Part shown: piece by piece, positions 35,447-39,489 of the stretch
Numbering within the stretch: position 1 is the first letter of the stretch
Layout of the letters: every line of letters begins with the position of its first letter
Source of the DNA: Bacteroidales bacterium
GTDB taxonomy: Bacteria > Bacteroidota > Bacteroidia > Bacteroidales > UBA10428
Assembly (NCBI GenBank): GCA_016926375.1
Contig: JAFGOR010000082.1
Location: forward strand, 1 to 39,489
Reading direction: 5' to 3'
Length of the DNA: 39,489 nucleotides
Program-made: the position numbers and the translations under genes
Notes under the pieces: generated by a model
Told to the model about the DNA's origin: nothing
What the model saw: the letters and a program-made list of their open reading frames with translations, nothing else
The model's database searches: none

Positions 35447-35468
35447 TTTGATGCAAAATTACATCAAA
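35447..35468 (-). promoter_or_regulatory. Operator-like inverted repeat at the antitoxin promoter
   Basis: TTTGATG and CATCAAA form perfect 7-bp arms around an 8-bp centre that is itself the -7 box (TAATTTTG on the minus strand). A ParD-like repressor bound here would block RNA polymerase, the usual autoregulation of such pairs. Confidence 0.65.
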
Positions 35469-35485
35469 TATGAATCAATCGCAAA
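35454..35485 (-). promoter_or_regulatory. Promoter of the toxin-antitoxin pair
   Basis: On the minus strand: TTTG (35482-35485), a 20-bp spacer, and TAATTTTG (35454-35461). This is a complete Bacteroidota -33/-7 match, about 17 bp before the antitoxin ATG, and the best promoter in the window. Confidence 0.75.
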
Positions 35486-35599
35486 TTTCTCTAATATTGT
35501 TGCCAACGGTATCATTCCATTACCATTATCAAAATAAAAGCAATTATAAAACAGCTATTTCAATGTAATGTATTTGGAAAAAATGTTAGTAAAACTAAT

Positions 35600-35662
35600 C
35601 GAATGGTAGTCGCAGACTACGTTTTAAAGAAGGCGAAGTTAAGAAAACTTCGCCTAGCGGGG
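35600..35662 (-). repeat. Hairpin element, short copy 4 (right flank of the toxin-antitoxin unit)
   Basis: Identical over 63 bp to the copy at 34832-34894 and in the same orientation. The identity starts and ends sharply; sequences outside it differ between the two sites. The two copies bracket the toxin-antitoxin pair as direct repeats 768 bp apart. Confidence 0.95.
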
Positions 35663-35726
35663 TTATGTTTTTCTAAACGCTTTCTTATATCCTATATCTT
35701 GGACCTTGGTTCTTTCATCCTGGTTC

Positions 35727-35764
35727 AAAAAAAAGCCGCTCCTATATAAGAAGCGGCTTTTTTA
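35727..35764 (-). terminator. Terminator of the susC-susD-lipoprotein operon
   Basis: An A-run plus AGCCGCT pairs with AGCGGCT plus a T-run, with a loop of about 11 bases. It has A/T tracts on both sides and lies 22 bp beyond the lipoprotein stop, so it may act in both directions. Confidence 0.88.
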
Positions 35765-35785
35765 TATGTAAAGCTAAACGGTATG

Positions 35786-36946
35786 CTACCTTATCTGAGG
35801 TCTTTTAACGGTTAAAAGCTTCATTGCTTCAGAATAAGCCTTTGTAACCGCAGGTGTACCACCATCCATTACCAGATTTGCCGTGAATACAACATCACCA
35901 TCGAAATAGGAACTGTAATCAGCCGGCAATGTGTAATCATCAGTTTTGTTATAAACGGCATAGGTAAAGGTTAATGTAGGGAATTCACCGCAATTATTCC
36001 ACCTGCCTTTACCTTTGGTAATCCAGTATTCATAAGAAGCCCCGTCATACAAGGTAGTAAACAGGTACTGGTCTGCGATTACAACCGTACCGTCTTCATT
36101 AATAGTCATTTTAACATCCCCTTCATCAGTAACCTCTTCACCCCAAAAATCAAAGATAAACATGGCATTAACACCTTTCAGAATTACACCCTTATCATCT
36201 GCTTCTGAAGATACAATTTCACTGTCATAGTAGGCATCCTCACCTGACCAACCGCCAACCAAATCTTCATTACCACTTTCAAGGGCACAATACTCAAGAA
36301 TATGAACTTTAAGTTCAGCGGTGTCAATCATGCCTTTGGAGGTTTGCTCAATCAATGAGATGGTTGTATATCCAACATCCTCATTTGTAAATGAAATGCT
36401 CATTTTCCAGGGAGCAGCGGCATCAGGAGTAATGGTACCTACGGTGGATTCCCAGGTATAGGTTGAGAAAATCTTATCCGAAGCACTGGGATTGGCAGAA
36501 AATGCACTGGTAAACCCGGCATTTACCAAGGTATCGCCTAAAATAGGCAAGGCAGTGAAGGGTATAACGGAGTCAATCTGAAATGTTTTCGGATCGCTCT
36601 GTATACCACCCATGGTTGTTTCCGTTACCGAAATAACTTCCGGATCCTGGTCGGTTGAAATAACATCAGGAAAATAGATATAGGTTTTCCAGCTTCCAAC
36701 AGCACCGGGATAAGTAACAACCTCTGCATTCAATACGCTTTCCCAGGCATAGGTTGAGCCACCTCTGGTTGTAGCAGTGAATTCGTAATGTCTGCCCTGC
36801 ATGGGCAATGCAGCTCCAGTCACAACCTTGATTACAGGTTCGATCTTGCTGAAATCGTAATCATCGTCCTCCTTGCAACCGTTGTAACCAAAAAGGATCA
36901 ACAGTGCCGCAGGAAGAAGTATCAAAAATTTATATCCTTTTTTCAT
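35786..36946 (-). CDS. Surface lipoprotein of the sus-type operon
   Basis: The 386-residue protein has a lipoprotein signal: MKKGYKFLILLPAALLILFGYNGCKEDDDYDF, with the candidate lipidated Cys at residue 24. Two similar beta-rich segments follow, each with an aromatic Y-x-W-E-S core (GGSTYAWESVLNAEV and STYTWESTVGTI), suggesting PKD/Ig-like repeats. A C-terminal domain runs from about residue 220 (GGWSGEDAYYDSE to the end). It is the third gene after susC and susD, 12 bp from susD, the position of SusE/SusF-like surface ligand-binding lipoproteins. No catalytic motif is visible, and the specific family was not recognised. Confidence 0.8.
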   Translation of the reverse strand: MKKGYKFLILLPAALLILFGYNGCKEDDDYDFSKIEPVIKVVTGAALPMQGRHYEFTATTRGGSTYAWESVLNAEVVTYPGAVGSWKTYIYFPDVISTDQDPEVISVTETTMGGIQSDPKTFQIDSVIPFTALPILGDTLVNAGFTSAFSANPSASDKIFSTYTWESTVGTITPDAAAPWKMSISFTNEDVGYTTISLIEQTSKGMIDTAELKVHILEYCALESGNEDLVGGWSGEDAYYDSEIVSSEADDKGVILKGVNAMFIFDFWGEEVTDEGDVKMTINEDGTVVIADQYLFTTLYDGASYEYWITKGKGRWNNCGEFPTLTFTYAVYNKTDDYTLPADYSSYFDGDVVFTANLVMDGGTPAVTKAYSEAMKLLTVKRPQIR

Positions 36947-36958
36947 ATTTGTCAGTTT

Positions 36959-38476
36959 TTAATATCCGTAAGTTTCTTTTTTGTAGAAGTCTGATACCGT
37001 TTCCCAGCCACCGGTTGAGTAATCAAGACCTGCTTCTCCGGTTGTTCCTCCAAAAGTATAGAACGGAATTTCCAGAATCTCAAGTTGCTGAGCAGGAATG
37101 GGGAAATGAGTCATGGTGCCTTTCTGCAGCATATCTCTTCGCCTCATGTCATAAAACTCCGTATTCTCGGTGGTAAGAATACATTCAATGGTTTTTTCAT
37201 AGAAAATAGCTGCCAGTACATCGGCTTCAACAGCAGGTACATCATCCAGTCCGCCCCTGACCTTTCTGGGACCATCCGGATCATTCAGGATGGCTGCAGC
37301 ACCTGGAACATCACCGGTACGTACAAGAGCTTCTGCCTCAATCATGGCGTTCTCCCACCACATAACCATAGCTAAAGGTCCAATATAGGTATCCCTGTAT
37401 TCGTCATATCTTTTCAACCGATAAGTTGAATAATGGTAAATACCCCTGTTGGCGTAAAAGGCCTGTGAGGCCATATACTGGAAGTCCGATTCCAGGCGTG
37501 CATCATCAGAAACAGCTTTGCCATTATTAGGCAGGTCGGTATGATTGCCGCTAGCCGGAAACCAGGGATACATGGCGGGATCCATGAGGTTGATCACACG
37601 CATGTCGATGCGGCCCCAGCCATCACGGATATTATACCATTTGTGATAGTCATACCAGGTAACATCATCCATAATGGGAGAATAATCCATTTGAATACCC
37701 TTTGATGCATAACTAAGAATCCGATTCCAATCATTTGCATCATTCTGCGCTTTGTTTCTTGACTTATAAGTCAGTAACCGGGCAGCAAGCGTATTAACCA
37801 GACGTCCAAATTCAACATTGGTATAGGTTTCGTTTGTTGGCAACCAGGATTGAGGAATGGTAAATGTGGCATTATTGCAGATAGCAATAGCTTTATCGCA
37901 CTGAGCAATTGCAGAATCAATAAGTACACTGTAGGATACCATGGGAACTTCTGCGGTCAAATCAGTAACATGGGTTACAACAAAACCCTTGTCGTAAAAC
38001 ATACCCACGTGGCCCAATGTATAAGCCTGGCCATAGTATGCTACTGCCTTACACATCTGGGGTTCCTGCACTTCACCATCAACATCCTGTGTAATAGCCT
38101 GTAAAGCATCGTTAGAAATGCTCAGATATTGATAAAGTCTCAGGTAGTAATTTTCAAAAGCAAGCCTGTTCGAATAATTTGGCGTATTGTTGAATGCTAC
38201 CCTGGGTTCTGATGCAATATCACGCATACCAAAATTTCCCCACGAGCAGGTGCCTGCATCAGCTACACCAAACACAGCAAGAAGAGGTTCGTCAAAGGTG
38301 TGCGAGCTAATTTGAAGCCCGTTTAATATGCCACCTACCTTGGCAAAAACCTGGGCAGGAGCATTGGTTTCATCAAAGTCTGGTCTGTTCAGATTCTCTA
38401 CTTCGAGGTCTTCGCAGGCATTGAAGGCAAATACCAGGAGCAGACCGGTAAGCAATATAGAAAGTTTTCTTTTCAT
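36959..38476 (-). CDS. SusD/RagB-family nutrient-binding lipoprotein
   Basis: The 505-residue lipoprotein starts with a signal peptide ending in FAFNACEDLEVENLNRPD (lipidated Cys near residue 21), and has the alpha-helical tetratricopeptide-like SusD pattern. Typical segments are YYLRLYQYLSISNDALQAI, ALAR-like helices around LVNTLAARLLTYKSRNK, and ECILTTENTEFYDMRRRDML near the C-terminus. SusD proteins cap the SusC barrel and help capture oligosaccharides or other polymers outside the cell. It lies 12 bp from susC and 12 bp from the downstream lipoprotein gene. No glycoside hydrolase or peptidase gene is in view, so the substrate is unknown. Confidence 0.92.
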   Translation of the reverse strand: MKRKLSILLTGLLLVFAFNACEDLEVENLNRPDFDETNAPAQVFAKVGGILNGLQISSHTFDEPLLAVFGVADAGTCSWGNFGMRDIASEPRVAFNNTPNYSNRLAFENYYLRLYQYLSISNDALQAITQDVDGEVQEPQMCKAVAYYGQAYTLGHVGMFYDKGFVVTHVTDLTAEVPMVSYSVLIDSAIAQCDKAIAICNNATFTIPQSWLPTNETYTNVEFGRLVNTLAARLLTYKSRNKAQNDANDWNRILSYASKGIQMDYSPIMDDVTWYDYHKWYNIRDGWGRIDMRVINLMDPAMYPWFPASGNHTDLPNNGKAVSDDARLESDFQYMASQAFYANRGIYHYSTYRLKRYDEYRDTYIGPLAMVMWWENAMIEAEALVRTGDVPGAAAILNDPDGPRKVRGGLDDVPAVEADVLAAIFYEKTIECILTTENTEFYDMRRRDMLQKGTMTHFPIPAQQLEILEIPFYTFGGTTGEAGLDYSTGGWETVSDFYKKETYGY

Positions 38477-38488
38477 AGTCTTGTAAGT

Positions 38489-39489
38489 TTAAAATTTGAT
38501 TTCCAGTGATGCGGAGAAGCTCCTGAAATTAGGATATCCCATAAAGTCATAAGCAAAGCTTTGGGCACCGGACTCTGTATTTGTTTGTACCTCAGGGTCA
38601 TATCCGGAATAATTGGTAATGGTAAGCAGGTTGCGGCCAATCACACCAACCTTAACACCCTTTACCAGTCCGCCCATGAACTTGTTTAGCTTGTTAGCGC
38701 CCAGGTTATAATAAATCGACACTTCGCGCAGCTTCAGGTAGGAGCCATCTTCCACCCAGTAGTCGTTCATTTCATTGGTAAAGTAGAACTGCTGGTAATA
38801 GGCAACCGTTTTCTTTTCGTTTTCTGCTTTGCCATACTGGTCCATCATGGCACTGCGGTTATCGCGGGTCAGCCACTGGTTGGTTTTATTATAAATATCT
38901 CCACCGTTTTTCCAATCCCACAACATATACAACTGTATGTCTTTCCAGTTGAAATTGGTATTGAATTTCAGGTTGAATTTCGGATAGGACGACCCTATTT
39001 TCACCAGCTTATTCTGGCCATCTTCCCTTTCTACTACAGGAATTTCATAATTGGTACCCTGTGTACCGCGTGGTATAACATAACCGTCAGAATTGAGTTC
39101 ATAATCGGCAATGGTTTCTCCAGCTGCCAACTGTTTTTCCATTTCTGAAAGCGAGGTGAGGAAGTGAAAACCGTACATGGTTCCGAAGGTTTCACCCTCT
39201 CTCATGAAGAAAAGTTTGTCGGCTTCCTGACCCTGAGGTCCTGTTTGGAAAGCAGGAACATCCAGTTGTGTGATTTCCGAACTGACCTTGTCAAAGATAA
39301 ACCTGATGTTCCAGTTGATATCCTTGGTTCTAATCAATTTGGCACCCAGTGTCATTTCAACTGCGTAACTTTCAATGGTACCGCCGTTGATCCACCTGTA
39401 CTGCCATCCGCCCATATGAATTGCCTGGGGTGCTTCAACAAACTGGTCTTCAGTAATGGTTTTGGAATAAGTAGCTTCAAAATCAAACC
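38489..39489 (-). CDS. SusC/RagA-family TonB-dependent receptor, C-terminal part (cut by window)
   Basis: The frame stays open through the right edge, so the start and plug domain lie outside; the ATG at 39415 is internal. The visible 333 residues are the last barrel strands, with typical SusC segments: FDFEATYSKTIT, MGGWQYRWINGGTIESYAVE, IRFIFDKVSSEITQLD, YPKFNLKFNTNFNWKD, YWVEDGSYLKLREVSIYYNLG, and the C-terminal FRSFSASLEIKF with the final aromatic residue. It imports ligands bound by the SusD-like partner encoded 12 bp downstream. Ligand and regulator cannot be told from this fragment. Confidence 0.93.
   Translation of the reverse strand, partial: FDFEATYSKTITEDQFVEAPQAIHMGGWQYRWINGGTIESYAVEMTLGAKLIRTKDINWNIRFIFDKVSSEITQLDVPAFQTGPQGQEADKLFFMREGETFGTMYGFHFLTSLSEMEKQLAAGETIADYELNSDGYVIPRGTQGTNYEIPVVEREDGQNKLVKIGSSYPKFNLKFNTNFNWKDIQLYMLWDWKNGGDIYNKTNQWLTRDNRSAMMDQYGKAENEKKTVAYYQQFYFTNEMNDYWVEDGSYLKLREVSIYYNLGANKLNKFMGGLVKGVKVGVIGRNLLTITNYSGYDPEVQTNTESGAQSFAYDFMGYPNFRSFSASLEIKF

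Larger units (their letters stand above)
35437..35785. other. 349-bp gap between the antitoxin and the sus-type operon
   Basis: Contains the toxin-antitoxin promoter and operator, AT-rich DNA, the 63-bp repeat copy 4, and a terminator at 35727-35764. No gene is seen. Confidence 0.75.

Noticed and set aside
34432-35662. A CRISPR array
   Set aside because: The repeats are palindromic hairpin pairs in both orientations with irregular spacing, without uniform spacers or cas genes.

Overview
The window looks like chromosomal DNA of a Bacteroidota member, probably from the Bacteroidales side of the phylum. The evidence is a SusC/SusD pair, a Bacteroidota-style arrangement of rpsA, STAS and rnz genes, several TAnnTTTG -7 promoter boxes, few Shine-Dalgarno sequences, an RRM-type RNA-binding protein and a 7TM-HD (PgpH-like) phosphohydrolase. 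GC content is moderate, with AT-rich gaps. No rRNA, tRNA, CRISPR array, integrase or insertion-sequence transposase was recognised.

Left part (1-11.4 kb): the window opens inside an ABCG-like ABC transporter gene closed by a terminator. Next comes a SiaB/SiaC kinase-phosphoprotein pair on the minus strand. A tightly spaced minus-strand run of eight genes follows, transcribed rpsA, STAS protein, rnz, guaA, S41 protease, pnuC, NadR-like kinase, THUMP-type RNA methyltransferase. It links translation, RNA processing, GMP synthesis and NAD precursor salvage.

Middle left (11.6-18.5 kb): a plus-strand nucleotide-sugar operon encodes UDP-glucose dehydrogenase, UDP-glucuronate decarboxylase (UDP-xylose synthase), RmlA, RmlC, RmlD, a phosphohexomutase and a YjbQ-family protein. 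RmlB is not in the cluster. A heptamer repeat field separates this operon from the convergent arginine decarboxylase gene speA.

Middle (18.5-28.4 kb): speA, two stand-alone response-regulator receivers, a tyrosine phenol-lyase-like PLP enzyme divergent from ornithine aminotransferase, a PAS-linked class III adenylate cyclase, an unrecognised 318-residue protein, a small repeat-plus-HTH protein with an inverted repeat on its start codon, and an RRM protein. Amino-acid catabolism and polyamine genes are mixed here with signalling genes.

Right part (28.5-39.5 kb): a BtuB/CirA-like TonB-dependent receptor, a 59-residue lipoprotein with an internal duplication, a PgpH-like HD phosphohydrolase and an outer-membrane beta-barrel protein. 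A repeat-rich accessory patch follows, with four copies of a double-hairpin element around a ParDE/RelE-type toxin-antitoxin pair. The window ends in a SusC-SusD-lipoprotein polymer-uptake operon whose susC runs off the right edge.

The most interesting area is 34.4-35.7 kb. Two long copies of the hairpin element lie in tandem, and two exact 63-bp copies in the opposite orientation bracket the toxin-antitoxin module. This is consistent with a REP/MITE-like family but has no transposase nearby. Other leads are the TPL-like enzyme with substituted PLP-site residues, the SiaB/SiaC pair without SiaA or SiaD, and the unknown gene pair at 26.4-28.0 kb.
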